Source: Rhodopseudomonas sp. BAL398 (GTDB taxonomy: Bacteria; Pseudomonadota; Alphaproteobacteria; Rhizobiales; Xanthobacteraceae). From it: a stretch of 64,000 bases of DNA. The notes under the pieces were generated by a model. The model saw only the letters and a list, made by a program, of their open reading frames with translations. It was not told the DNA's origin and did not search any database. Made by a program: the position numbers and the translations under genes. Shown in pieces: positions 1 through 9,934 of the stretch (its first letter is position 1; every line of letters starts with the position of its first letter). The stretch lies in contig NZ_CP133111.1 in NCBI RefSeq assembly GCF_033001325.1, forward strand, positions 2,790,001-2,854,000, given 5' to 3'.

Positions 1-828
<828 letters not shown>

Positions 829-885
829 CAACTACCCCTTTGCACCGGAACCCGGCGGCATGTCATGAAAATTGTCCCTGAGAAG

Positions 886-2238
886 TCAGTCGCGGCGACG
901 CGAGATGACGTAGGATTCGTCGTAAAACCAAAGACCGCTGTGCTTGCGCAAAACCTCTCTGGTAGCATCGAGATAGGTGCCGCTCCGAGTCATTTCCGTT
1001 AAACGGTCATCCTCGATTTGAGCGACATATACCGCTGCATTCCAAGCCGCAAACGCCGTCGAACTGCCGATCGATCCGGTGACCTCATTGGGCAGCGCCT
1101 CCATATCATAACGGAAGATCGAACGGCTATCCGCATAAGCATTAAAATTGAGATCTCGGCCGGCCGCGCCGAGTTCGTATTTGACCGCGCGTAGCAGCTC
1201 GTGGCGGCTGACCGCGAAAGGATTTTCCTCCGGCCAGACCGCCTGCACGATCTCGAGCCCAGGATCCTGGCCGTGGGAGTGAATTCCGATCAAGCGGCCG
1301 CCGGCGCGTAGTGCCCGCGCCAATGGTGCGATGATCCGCTTGGCGCGGAAATTCACCGAGGATTTCGCGCGGTACGGCTGCGAGGCGATGATCAGGTCGA
1401 AATTGGCCTCGCTGCGCCCGGCCCGCGGAATGATCGAATCCAGCAGGAAGCGGTGATCTTCGCGATACAGCACGATCGCCACCGGACGTTCATAGGTCGG
1501 CATGCCGGAGCTGGTGCTGACATTGGCCCGCCAGTTCTCCTCGAGAAACGGCGCCAGTTCGGAGATCTGGGTCTCGAAATCGCCCGTCGAATTGCCGCGC
1601 AGCGCCACCTCGTGCCAGATCATCCCGGCGGCGGCCGCGGGCGACGCCGGGGTCAGCCATGGCGCCTCGGCGTAATGCATATTGGTGAGAACGAACACGG
1701 TGGCGGGATGCTCGAACAGCCGGTCCGGCACCTTGTCGAGAGTGAGCCGGACATCCTCGACGCTGAGCTCCTTGCCGGCGATGTAGAACGGCATATGCGG
1801 AAACCGGCCATGCATCGAGCGCAGCACTCGCGCCAGCACGGTGCCGTCGCCGCAGCCGGCGTCGAAGACCCGCAGCGCCGGCGGGCGCGGATGGATCGAG
1901 CCCAATTCCAGCACCACGCGGTCGGCGATCACCCGCTTTTCGCTGCAGGTATGCACGAACAGCAGATATTTCTGCCGATTTTCGAAAAACCGGAAATTGC
2001 TCTGCGGATCGCGCCGCTCCGGCGGCACCACCAAGCCGCGCGGCGGCGGCGCCAGGCCGGAACCGGCGGCGACGAATTCCTGAATCCGCTCCAGCGTGTC
2101 GATGGTGATCTTCTTGCCCTCGCGCAGCCGGTGCACCAGCTTGCCGTCATTGACTGCGCGGCGACCAAAGGTGGACTCCGCCATCGCGGTCTGGCGGCAA
2201 TAATCCGAAATTTGGCTGAGCAGCTGGTCGTTCTTCAT
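886..2238 (-). CDS. Class I SAM-dependent methyltransferase with an N-terminal helical domain
   Basis: A 450-residue protein. Residues about 124-140 contain the SAM-binding motif I (VFDAGCGDGTVLARVL), so the core is a class I methyltransferase fold. The substrate cannot be read from the sequence. The first 60 residues (SDYCRQTAMAESTFGRRAVN, then LREGKKITIDTLERIQEFV) resemble a small helix-turn-helix-like module, which suggests nucleic-acid binding or a link to regulation. It sits directly upstream of metK on the same strand, which fits a SAM-consuming enzyme made together with the SAM-producing one. Start ATG is at 2238. Family assignment is firm; function is unknown. Confidence 0.8.
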   Translation of the reverse strand: MKNDQLLSQISDYCRQTAMAESTFGRRAVNDGKLVHRLREGKKITIDTLERIQEFVAAGSGLAPPPRGLVVPPERRDPQSNFRFFENRQKYLLFVHTCSEKRVIADRVVLELGSIHPRPPALRVFDAGCGDGTVLARVLRSMHGRFPHMPFYIAGKELSVEDVRLTLDKVPDRLFEHPATVFVLTNMHYAEAPWLTPASPAAAAGMIWHEVALRGNSTGDFETQISELAPFLEENWRANVSTSSGMPTYERPVAIVLYREDHRFLLDSIIPRAGRSEANFDLIIASQPYRAKSSVNFRAKRIIAPLARALRAGGRLIGIHSHGQDPGLEIVQAVWPEENPFAVSRHELLRAVKYELGAAGRDLNFNAYADSRSIFRYDMEALPNEVTGSIGSSTAFAAWNAAVYVAQIEDDRLTEMTRSGTYLDATREVLRKHSGLWFYDESYVISRRRD

Positions 2239-2449
2239 ACAGGCCTGGATTGGTGGGCAATTCGAGATTGCCGCCAGTCTCTAACATCGCCTGCCCACCA
2301 AGTAAACGGCAATATTGGGCAGCAGCCCAGCGCACAGAACGGCGCAAAACCCCCCGCTTGCGCGGCCGAAGTCATTGGGAGATCACATCCGATCTGCTAA
2401 GAGGCCGCGCAATGACGCTCTCCGTGCTCCAGCCAAAACCAGGTATGCC

Positions 2450-3757
2450 ATGCGAATTGCCATGATCGGAACCGGCTATGTTGGGCTGGTATCAGGGGCC
2501 TGTTTTGCCGATTTCGGCCATCGCGTCACCTGCGTCGACCTCGCCGCCGACAAGATCGCGGCATTGCAGCGCGGCGAGATCCCGATCTTCGAGCCGGGGC
2601 TCGACGAGCTCGTCGCGTCCAATGTGAAGGCCGGGCGGCTGGATTTCACCACGGAGATCGGCCCCGCGGTCGGCCAGGCCGATGCGGTGTTCATCGCGGT
2701 GGGCACGCCGTCGCGGCGCGGCGACGGCCATGCCGATCTGAGCTATGTCTATACCGCCGCGCGCGACATCGCCGCCGCCCTGCAAGGCTTTACCGTGGTG
2801 GTGACCAAATCGACCGTGCCGGTCGGCACCGGCGACGAGGTCGAGCGGCTGATCCGCGAGACCAATCCGGGCGCCGACGTCGCGGTGGCGTCCAATCCGG
2901 AATTCTTGCGCGAGGGCGCGGCGATCCGCGACTTCAAATTCCCCGACCGCATCGTGGTCGGCACCTCGGACGAACGCGCCCGCAAGGTGCTGGGCGAGAT
3001 CTATCGGCCGCTATCGCTGAATCAGGCGCCGCTGATGTTCACCGCGCGCCGCACCGCCGAATTGATCAAATACGCCGCCAACGCCTTCCTCGCCACCAAG
3101 ATCACCTTCATCAACGAGATCGCGGATCTCGCCGAGAAGGTCGGCGCCGACGTCCAGGAAGTGGCGCGCGGCATCGGCATGGACAACCGCATCGGCTCGA
3201 AATTCCTGCATGCCGGCCCGGGCTTCGGCGGCTCGTGCTTTCCCAAGGACACCCGCGCGCTGGTCAAGATCGCGCTCGACCACGAGGTGCCGCTGCGCAT
3301 CGTCGAGGCGGTGCTGGCGGTCAATGACAACCGCAAGCGGGCGATGGCCCGCAAGGTCTATCACGCGCTCGGCGATCAGCTGCGCGGCAAGACCGTCGCC
3401 GTGCTCGGCCTCACCTTCAAGCCCGACACCGACGACATGCGCGAGGCGCCGTCGATTCCGCTGGTCACCGGCCTCTTGGACATGGGCGCCAAGGTCCGCG
3501 CCTTCGATCCGGTCGGCATGGAGCAGGCCAGGCAGGAATTGCCAGACATCACCTATTGCGAGGACGCCTATGCCTGCGCCAAGGACGCCGACGCGCTGGT
3601 GATCGTCACCGAATGGGTCCAGTTCCGCGCGCTCGATCTGGCCCGGCTGAAGCGCGAGATGAGGCAGGCGATCGTGGTCGATCTGCGCAACGTCTATCGG
3701 CCGGAAGAAATGGCCGAGCACGGCTTCGCGTATCATAGCGTGGGGCGGCCGGGATAG
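2450..3757 (+). CDS. ugd: UDP-glucose 6-dehydrogenase
   Basis: Oxidises UDP-glucose to UDP-glucuronate with two NAD+, in the cytoplasm. The 435-residue protein begins MRIAMIGTGYVGLVSGACFA, the NAD-binding Rossmann glycine motif. It contains the catalytic cysteine in GFGGSCFPKDTRAL at about residue 263, and the C-terminal domain motif TFKPDTDDMREAPS. The open frame extends upstream to 2315, but family alignment places the start at the ATG at 2450. UDP-glucuronate is the substrate of the UDP-glucuronate decarboxylase encoded at 23007-23972, so the two genes together give UDP-xylose. The neighbours are not in the same operon: both flanking genes are on the opposite strand. Confidence 0.96.
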   Translation: MRIAMIGTGYVGLVSGACFADFGHRVTCVDLAADKIAALQRGEIPIFEPGLDELVASNVKAGRLDFTTEIGPAVGQADAVFIAVGTPSRRGDGHADLSYVYTAARDIAAALQGFTVVVTKSTVPVGTGDEVERLIRETNPGADVAVASNPEFLREGAAIRDFKFPDRIVVGTSDERARKVLGEIYRPLSLNQAPLMFTARRTAELIKYAANAFLATKITFINEIADLAEKVGADVQEVARGIGMDNRIGSKFLHAGPGFGGSCFPKDTRALVKIALDHEVPLRIVEAVLAVNDNRKRAMARKVYHALGDQLRGKTVAVLGLTFKPDTDDMREAPSIPLVTGLLDMGAKVRAFDPVGMEQARQELPDITYCEDAYACAKDADALVIVTEWVQFRALDLARLKREMRQAIVVDLRNVYRPEEMAEHGFAYHSVGRPG

Positions 3758-3875
3758 CGCGAAGGCCGCTGGCGTTGCACCGGATCGGGCATCGCCGCGA
3801 CGACGACGCCGGTATCGGGCGCGACCCGCTGCGCCGCCGATCCAGCTTCCGGCGGAGGCATTCGGCCTGCGCCGA

Positions 3876-5042
3876 TCAGGCTGCGGCGGGAAGCGGCGAC
3901 CGACGCGCGGCGCGGCCCGCTTCCAAAGCGGTGGCGCGGTGCGTGTACAGATAGCCAGACAACAGCGTCCACAATGACAACATCGCGGCCGGTACGGCGT
4001 AGTACGGCGTATAGATCGTGTGACTGAGGTAAAATAGAAGGTTGATCAACAGATTGCAGCCCACAAGGACTCCAATCGCCCGCATTGGCGGCCGAGCAAA
4101 GCCGGCCGCCGCCAGGACTCCGACGATCGCTGTCGTCAACAGCACGCCCTGCGTTCCATGCAGGTATTGCACCAATTGACCCGTCAACTGCGCGATCGAA
4201 AAATTCGGCGGTGACGCATCCCTGGCGGGATAGGTCGTGGTGAAAGGACTGCCGGCATTGACGGCATTCGCAATCAGCGTCGGAATCAGCCCGATGACGA
4301 ACGAGACGGCAAATATGGCTCCTTCGGCGAATTCCCGCCATTTGCGCTGGGCGAGGAACTGGATCGCGAAGAACCCACAATAGCCGGCTGCCAAAAGCGC
4401 ATTGGCCAGCCTCACATCGACGCTCAATCCGAACAACAGGCCGAGGCTGGCCACCGAGGCAAGCCGCAGCTTCGGCGATATCACGACAAACAGCACCACA
4501 GTCAGAAATCCGGCCAACGCACAAATCACCATGGTCGGCGGCAGCGAATAGCTGGATTTGACGGGATTATTCATCAGATACATGCTGACCCCGCCAGCCA
4601 CCGTTGCCACCGCAAGGCTCATCGGCGTCGCCGCATAGGCGATGCTCGCCAGCACCATCAGAAACAGCAAGCCGGTGGCGACCGCGTAAAGCGGGGCGAC
4701 CTGAAATCCGGCCGGGAAGATCGCCAGGGCAAATCCGGTACCGGGCGGATATTGCATCACGATGCGGCCGGTGCCGGGCATCAGATTGTGGCACGGCGCC
4801 AGCGGGTCGTCCGGATTGGGATAGCCGATCTCTCTGAGCTTGGTTGCGAGATAGCCATCCGTTTCCAACGCGATGTCGGTATTGATGCCACTCAGACCGA
4901 ATTTCTGGAACAGATGAGCCTGCCTCAAATAGCAGATATCGTCATGAACCCCGCGGCTCTCGTTCCAGCCCAAGAACGTTCGTGTCATGCTGGCAAATAC
5001 GATTGCCACCACCAGAACGCAAAGGATCTTGGCAATCTTCAT
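3876..5042 (-). CDS. Polytopic inner-membrane protein, possible GT-C-type glycosyltransferase
   Basis: A 388-residue protein with an N-terminal hydrophobic segment (KILCVLVVAIVFASM), followed by a roughly 80-residue polar loop and then about eight to nine hydrophobic stretches. This topology, with a large first periplasmic loop starting with acidic residues (HDDICYLRQ), resembles GT-C (ArnT/PMT-like) enzymes that use polyprenyl-linked sugars. No diagnostic family motif is certain. It lies convergent to ugd with a 118-nt gap. The C-terminus is a basic tail. I am confident it is an integral membrane protein; the glycosyltransferase role is a guess from topology and the nearby sugar gene. Confidence 0.65.
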   Translation of the reverse strand: MKIAKILCVLVVAIVFASMTRTFLGWNESRGVHDDICYLRQAHLFQKFGLSGINTDIALETDGYLATKLREIGYPNPDDPLAPCHNLMPGTGRIVMQYPPGTGFALAIFPAGFQVAPLYAVATGLLFLMVLASIAYAATPMSLAVATVAGGVSMYLMNNPVKSSYSLPPTMVICALAGFLTVVLFVVISPKLRLASVASLGLLFGLSVDVRLANALLAAGYCGFFAIQFLAQRKWREFAEGAIFAVSFVIGLIPTLIANAVNAGSPFTTTYPARDASPPNFSIAQLTGQLVQYLHGTQGVLLTTAIVGVLAAAGFARPPMRAIGVLVGCNLLINLLFYLSHTIYTPYYAVPAAMLSLWTLLSGYLYTHRATALEAGRAARRSPLPAAA

Positions 5043-5166
5043 CGGGACTCAAATCAGTGGGAGGATGGGAAATCCAGGCTATGATTTTCCCATCGCGCCC
5101 ATCGAGGTGTCAAGCGCCAGACCCGCGGCCATGCGCGCCGTCGAGACGCGCATGGCCGCGGCTGCG

Positions 5167-6285
5167 TTACTTGCCCCAGACCTCGCGCGCCACTTCGACC
5201 GCGAGCTGCAGCTTGTCCCATTGCTCCTGCTCGGACAGGATGTTGCCCTCCTCGGTCGAGGCGAAGCCGCATTGCGGCGACACCGCGAGCTGCTCGAGCG
5301 GCACGAATTTCGCCGCTTCCATCAGCCGGGCCTTGATGTGATCTTTCTTTTCGAGCTCGCCGACCTTCGAGGTGATGACCCCGACCACCACGATCTTGTT
5401 GCCCTTGGGCAGGAAGCGCAGCGGCTCGAAGCCGCCGGCGCGGTCGGAATCATATTCCAGGAAGTAGCCGTCGTAATTGGTGCCGGCCAGCAGCGTCTGC
5501 GCCACCGGCTCGTAGCCGCCGGACGAGATCCAGGTCGAGCGGAAATTGCCGCGGCAGACATGGGTGGTGATCACCATGTCGTCGGGTCGCTCGGCGATCG
5601 CGTAATTGATCATCCGGGCATAGATCTGCTGCAGATTGTCGGCATCCTCGCCGCGGTCGCGCACCTTCTGCAACTCGACTTCCGAACACAGATAGGCCCA
5701 CACGGTGTCGTCGAACTGCAGATAGCGGCAGCCGGCGTCGTAGAACGCCTTGACGGCCTTGCGGTAAGTCTTGGCGAGGTCCTCGTAGAAGCTCTCGATG
5801 TCCGGATAGACCTCCTTGGAGATCGCCTTGCGGCCGCCGCGGAAATGCAGCACCGAGGGCGACGGGATCGTCATCTTCGCCGTGACATGGGCGACATCGG
5901 CGTGCTTCTTCAAAAATCTGAAGTGGTCGAGCATCGGATGATCGTCGGGGAAATCCAGCTTGCCGATGACACGAATCGAATCATTGCGGGTCTGCACGCC
6001 GGCGAACTGGATGCCGTGGTCGGGATGATAGAGTTCGCAGCCGGTGAGATGGCTGAGGAAATCGAAATGCCACCAGGAGCGACGGAATTCGCCGTCGGTG
6101 GCGAGCTTGAGCCCGAGCGCCGACTGTTTGTGGACGATCTTTTCGATCTCGATGTCCTCGATCTTGCGCAGATCGTCGGCGCTGATCTCGCCCTTTTCGA
6201 GCTTGGCGCGGGCGTCCTTGATCTTCTGCGGCCGCAGCAGGCTGCCGACTTCGTCGGCGCGGAACGGGGCTCTGGTTCGCTGCAT
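5167..6285 (-). CDS. MetE C-terminal-like cobalamin-independent methyltransferase (YxjG/YxjH type)
   Basis: A 372-residue single-domain relative of the catalytic half of cobalamin-independent methionine synthase. Candidate zinc ligands are visible: THVCRGN (His and Cys), an acidic residue in YFLEYDSD, and the final Cys in SPQCGF. FRADEVGSLLRP and LQFDDTVWAYLC are family signatures. Such short MetE-like proteins transfer a methyl group to homocysteine or a related thiol; the methyl donor is often unknown. The ATG at 6285 is chosen because GGGAG lies 7 nt upstream; a GTG one codon earlier is possible. It is upstream of no other gene in its operon, since the next minus-strand gene lies 125 nt downstream. 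Confidence 0.88.
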   Translation of the reverse strand: MQRTRAPFRADEVGSLLRPQKIKDARAKLEKGEISADDLRKIEDIEIEKIVHKQSALGLKLATDGEFRRSWWHFDFLSHLTGCELYHPDHGIQFAGVQTRNDSIRVIGKLDFPDDHPMLDHFRFLKKHADVAHVTAKMTIPSPSVLHFRGGRKAISKEVYPDIESFYEDLAKTYRKAVKAFYDAGCRYLQFDDTVWAYLCSEVELQKVRDRGEDADNLQQIYARMINYAIAERPDDMVITTHVCRGNFRSTWISSGGYEPVAQTLLAGTNYDGYFLEYDSDRAGGFEPLRFLPKGNKIVVVGVITSKVGELEKKDHIKARLMEAAKFVPLEQLAVSPQCGFASTEEGNILSEQEQWDKLQLAVEVAREVWGK

Positions 6286-6353
6286 CACTTCACTCCCTGG
6301 GACGGCATTTGATCCGATAAAACAACTTCATTAATCCAACGCAAATCGATCGA

Positions 6354-7073
6354 TTACACTTTGGCGGCGACGCCGAGAAAACGCTCCAGCGTCGCCGGAT
6401 CAGACTTGAGCGCAGCACTTGCGGCGTCGTGAACGATCGCGCCGCGCTCCAATATCACGGCGCGATCGGCCAGCCCGAGGATTTTCTGCGCGTTCTGCTC
6501 GACGATGATCGCGCAGATCCCGCCGGCGCGGGTGATGGCGCCGAGCGCCGCCAGCAATTCCTCGACGATGATCGGCGCCAGCCCCTCGGTCGGCTCGTCG
6601 AGCAGCAGCACTTTGGGGTTGAGCGTCAGCGCCCGGCCGATCGCCAGCATCTGCTGCTCGCCGCCGGACAGCTGATTGCCGAAATTGCCGCGGCGCTCCT
6701 TCAGCCGTGGAAACATCTGGTAGATCTTCTCGACGCTCCAGGGGCCGGGCTGCGCCACCGCGGTCATGTTCTCCTCGACGGTGAGCGAGCGGAAGATGTT
6801 GCGCTCCTGCGGCACCCAGCCGATCCCGGCCCGCGCCCGCTGGTCCGGCCGCAGCGACGTGATGTCGTCGCCGCCGAGCCGGATGCGGCCGCCGAACCGC
6901 CGGGTGACGCCGACGATCGAATTGATCAGCGTGGTCTTGCCGGTGCCGTTGCGGCCGAGCAGCGCCAGCACTTCGCCATCCTTCAGGCCGAGCGAAAGAT
7001 CCGGCAGCACCACCGCCTCGCCATAGCCGGCGCGCAGATTGTCGATCGCCAGAAAATCAGCCATCGACGCCAT
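6354..7073 (-). CDS. livF: HAAT-family ABC transporter ATP-binding protein LivF-like (cluster 1)
   Basis: Cytoplasmic ATPase of a branched-chain amino acid/amide-type importer. The 239-residue protein shows Walker A GRNGTGKTT, signature LSGGEQQM, Walker B LLLDEP followed by TEGLAP, and an EQN H-loop-region sequence typical of LivF. It is the last gene of the minus-strand livK-H-M-G-F set. It overlaps livG by 17 nt if the ATG at 7073 is used, or by 8 nt from the ATG at 7064. Substrate specificity cannot be deduced; relatives carry branched-chain amino acids, urea, short amides or aromatic acids. Confidence 0.93.
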   Translation of the reverse strand: MASMADFLAIDNLRAGYGEAVVLPDLSLGLKDGEVLALLGRNGTGKTTLINSIVGVTRRFGGRIRLGGDDITSLRPDQRARAGIGWVPQERNIFRSLTVEENMTAVAQPGPWSVEKIYQMFPRLKERRGNFGNQLSGGEQQMLAIGRALTLNPKVLLLDEPTEGLAPIIVEELLAALGAITRAGGICAIIVEQNAQKILGLADRAVILERGAIVHDAASAALKSDPATLERFLGVAAKV

Positions 7074-7809
7074 CGCCGAGATAGACCGCCTTGACCCGGG
7101 GATCGCGCGCCACCGCGTCGGGGGCGCCCTCGACCAGCAGCGCGCCGGCCACCAGCACCGAGATCCGGTCGGCGAAGGCGAACACCAGATCCATGTCGTG
7201 CTCGATCAGCAGCACGGTGACGTCGCGCGGCAGATTGGCCACCGCCGACAGGATGTCGTGGCGCTCGCTTTCCGGCACGCCGGCGGCGGGCTCGTCGAGC
7301 AGCAGCATGCGCGGCTTCGTCGCGATCGCGACCGCGATTTCCAGCAGCCGCTGCTTGCCGTAAGCCAGCGTCCCGGTCGGCTCGTTCATGACGTCGAGCA
7401 GATGGAAGCGCGCCAGATTGTCGGCGATCTCGGCATTGACGTCGGCGCGGGTGCCCATCCGCCGCCACCAGTCGCCGCCATGGCCGAGCCGTTCGGACAC
7501 AGCCAGGCCAATGGTCTCCAGCGGCGTCAGATCGGCATAGAGCTGGTTGATCTGGAAGGTGCGCGACAGCCCGCGCAGCACCCGCTGATGCACCGGCATG
7601 TCGGTGATGTCGTGGCCCTGCAGCAGGATGCGGCCGGCATCGGGGCTCAGCACGCCGGTCAACAGATTGATCACCGTGGTCTTGCCGGCGCCGTTGGGGC
7701 CGATCAGCGCGTGGCGGGCGCCTTCGGCGATCTGCAGCGACAGCTCGCTGGTGACCTTGAGGCCGCCGAAATGCTTTTCCAGCCCGATGGTCTGCAGCGC
7801 CAGCGTCAT
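7057..7809 (-). CDS. livG: HAAT-family ABC transporter ATP-binding protein LivG-like (cluster 1)
   Basis: Second ATPase subunit of the cluster 1 importer, 250 residues. It has Walker A GPNGAGKTT and the LivG-type degenerate signature TLAYGKQRLLEIA, with Walker B LLLDEPAAG. The start is the ATG at 7809, which overlaps the livM stop as ATGA and aligns with MTLALQTIGLEKHFGG; the longer open frame upstream lies inside livM. Translational coupling with livM and livF is likely from the overlaps. As in other HAAT systems it should pair with LivF beneath the two permeases. Confidence 0.93.
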   Translation of the reverse strand: MTLALQTIGLEKHFGGLKVTSELSLQIAEGARHALIGPNGAGKTTVINLLTGVLSPDAGRILLQGHDITDMPVHQRVLRGLSRTFQINQLYADLTPLETIGLAVSERLGHGGDWWRRMGTRADVNAEIADNLARFHLLDVMNEPTGTLAYGKQRLLEIAVAIATKPRMLLLDEPAAGVPESERHDILSAVANLPRDVTVLLIEHDMDLVFAFADRISVLVAGALLVEGAPDAVARDPRVKAVYLGDGVDG

Positions 7810-8819
7810 GACGCGCCTCCGGGCCTGTGCCGCGCGAGCTGAAGGGCGATCCACCGCGGCGCCCACAGCGCGGCATTGTGCATCCGCTCGCGGCCGATCA
7901 GCACGATCACCACCAGCACCAGCCCGATCCAGAACTGCCAATATTGCGGCGTCAGCAGCGCGAACCAGTCCTGCAGCAGCTTGAACGCCAGCGCGCCGAT
8001 CAGCCCGCCATAGAGATAGCCGGTGCCGCCCAGCACCAGTACCAGCATCAGATCGGCCGAGCGTTCGAAGGAGAAGGCGTCGAGCGAGGCCAGCTGCGTG
8101 GTCTGGGTGAACAGCGCGCCGGCGATCCCGGCATACAGCGCCGACAGCGTGTAGACCGCGATCAATCGGCTATTCACCGGAATGCCGATCGCCGAGGCCC
8201 GCAGCGGATTGTTGCGGATCGCCCGCAGGCTGAGCCCGAACGGCGAATGCACGATGCGCCGCGCCAGCAGGAACAGCACCGCCAGCACGGCGAGGCAGTA
8301 CCAGAAGCCGACCTGGCCGAACATGTCGAATTCGAACAGGCCGAGCACCGGCTGCATCACGATGCCCTGCAAGCCGTCGGTGCCGCCGGTGATGTTGGAG
8401 AAGCGTTCCGCCAGCGCCTCGAGCAGCAGCGCGATGCCGAGCGTCACCATCAGCCGGGTGAGGTCGACGCCGCGGATCACCAGAAAGCTGGTGGCAAAGC
8501 CGAGGATGGCGGCGGCCGTGCCCGCGACCAGCAGCGCCAGCACCGGCTCGCCGACGATGCCGTGCAGCGCCAAGAGGCCGGCGCTGTAGGCGCCGACGCC
8601 GAAGAACGCCGCATGGCCGAGCGAGACGATGCCCGCATAGCCCAGGATCAGGTCCAGCGACAGCGCGAACAGGCCGAGCCGGACGATCTCGGTCATGATC
8701 AGATAGCGCGACGGAAACAGCAGGCCGCAGCCGACCAGCACGATCCAGAACGCGAATTCGACCGGGTGCCAGCGCGCCCGGCGCTGCACATGCATGCCGA
8801 TGTCGGGGGGCGTCGCCAT
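7806..8819 (-). CDS. livM: HAAT-family ABC transporter permease LivM-like (cluster 1)
   Basis: Inner-membrane permease of about 337 residues with eight to ten hydrophobic segments. It carries the family hallmarks LDLILGYAGIVSLGHAAFFG near the N-terminus and the LGGTGYLYGGLIGA cytoplasmic coupling region. I prefer the ATG at 8819; a TTG at 8828 would overlap the livH stop as TTGA and cannot be excluded. The stop overlaps the livG start by 4 nt. It forms the heterodimeric channel with LivH. Confidence 0.92.
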   Translation of the reverse strand: MATPPDIGMHVQRRARWHPVEFAFWIVLVGCGLLFPSRYLIMTEIVRLGLFALSLDLILGYAGIVSLGHAAFFGVGAYSAGLLALHGIVGEPVLALLVAGTAAAILGFATSFLVIRGVDLTRLMVTLGIALLLEALAERFSNITGGTDGLQGIVMQPVLGLFEFDMFGQVGFWYCLAVLAVLFLLARRIVHSPFGLSLRAIRNNPLRASAIGIPVNSRLIAVYTLSALYAGIAGALFTQTTQLASLDAFSFERSADLMLVLVLGGTGYLYGGLIGALAFKLLQDWFALLTPQYWQFWIGLVLVVIVLIGRERMHNAALWAPRWIALQLARHRPGGAS

Positions 8820-8824
8820 GGCGG

Positions 8825-9691
8825 TCAACGCGCCGCGGCGCGGCCGAACAGGCCGTTCGGGCGCCAGATCAGGATCACGATCATCAAAGTGTAGATCACG
8901 AAGGGGCCGAGCTTGGGCAGATAATATTTGCCGGCGACGTCGCCGATGCCGAGCAGCAGCGAGGCCAGGAACGGCCCGGTGATGCTGGAGGAGCCGCCGA
9001 CCGTCACCACGATCAGAAAGTAGATCATGAATTTCAGCGGGAAATACGGATCGAGCCCGAGGATCTCGGCGCTCAGCGCGCCGCCGAGCCCGGCAAGGCC
9101 ACAGCCGAACGCGAAGGTCAGCGCGAACACCTGCGGCACATTGATGCCGAGGCCGGATGCGGCGCGCGGATCGTCGACCGCGGCGCGCAAGCGGCTGCCG
9201 AAGCGGGTTTTGGCCAGCACCAATTGCAGCGCCAGCGTCAGCAACCCGCAGATCACGATGATCATCAGCCGGTAGCGGCCGATGCCGACGCCGTAGAAAT
9301 CGAACTGGCCGCGCAGCGCGTCAGGCAGCGTGATGAACACCCGCGACGAGCCCATGATGTAGTCGACCGCCGCCACCGCCATGAACACCAGCCCGATGCT
9401 GAACAGCACCTGGTCGAGATGCGGCCGCGCATAAAGATGGCGGTACAGCGCGCGCTCCAGCACCGCGCCGATCAGCGCCGAGGCGACGAAGGCCATCGGC
9501 AATGCGGCGAAGAACGGCCAGCCGCTCTGGTTGACCAGCACGGCGCAGACATAGCCGCCGGCCATCGCGAAGGCGCCATGGGCGAGATTGACGAAATTCA
9601 TCAGCCCCAGCGTCACCGCCAGCCCGCATGCCAGCACGAACAGCAACATGCCGTAAGCGACGCCGTCGAACAGGATGGTGAGCAGGGTCAT
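8825..9691 (-). CDS. livH: HAAT-family ABC transporter permease LivH-like (cluster 1)
   Basis: A 288-residue inner-membrane permease. The N-terminal ILFDGVAYGMLLFVLACGLA and the GLMNFVNLAHGAFAM motif are typical of LivH, as is the VVTVGGSSSITGPFLASLL coupling segment. It is separated from livK by 243 nt that contain a long palindromic element (9716-9853), so binding-protein and permease expression may be set differently. Downstream livM, livG and livF follow with overlaps or a few nucleotides. Confidence 0.93.
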   Translation of the reverse strand: MTLLTILFDGVAYGMLLFVLACGLAVTLGLMNFVNLAHGAFAMAGGYVCAVLVNQSGWPFFAALPMAFVASALIGAVLERALYRHLYARPHLDQVLFSIGLVFMAVAAVDYIMGSSRVFITLPDALRGQFDFYGVGIGRYRLMIIVICGLLTLALQLVLAKTRFGSRLRAAVDDPRAASGLGINVPQVFALTFAFGCGLAGLGGALSAEILGLDPYFPLKFMIYFLIVVTVGGSSSITGPFLASLLLGIGDVAGKYYLPKLGPFVIYTLMIVILIWRPNGLFGRAAAR

Positions 9692-9715
9692 CTCAGGAAA
9701 CGCACTTTCTGACTT

Positions 9716-9853
9716 ATCCCTCCCCCTTGTGGGGAGGGTGGATCGCCGAAGGCGAGCCGGGTGGGGGCCGCGAGCACGGCGGTTGTGGCCTCCCCCACCC
9801 GACCCGGCTTCGCTGCGCTCCGCCGGGCCACCCTCCCCACAAGGGGGAGGGAT
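9716..9853. repeat. Long palindromic intergenic element inside the livK-livH operon
   Basis: The outer arms are a perfect 26-bp inverted repeat: 9716-9741 reads ATCCCTCCCCCTTGTGGGGA and on, and 9828-9853 is its exact reverse complement. Each arm is itself partly self-complementary (CCCTCCCC/GGGGAGGG). A second, imperfect inner palindrome pairs GCCGGGTGGGGGCC (about 9756-9769) with GGCCTCCCCCACCCG (9787-9801). A half-copy (AGGGGGAGGGAGG) recurs at about 9902-9914. It resembles REP/BIME-like intergenic palindromes of Bradyrhizobiaceae. Likely effects are mRNA stabilisation or attenuation downstream of livK. Confidence 0.8.
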
Positions 9854-9934
9854 CAGGAGCCGGAGCGACCGCGTGTTTCAGATACGAATGCCTTCCCTGC
9901 TAGGGGGAGGGAGGCCCTCGGCGATATCGCTAAC

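Noticed and set aside
829-885. Possible SAM riboswitch upstream of metK.
   Set aside because: The 57-nt spacer has only a weak CCGG/CCGG stem and I cannot match it to a known SAM-sensing fold; an Infernal search would decide.
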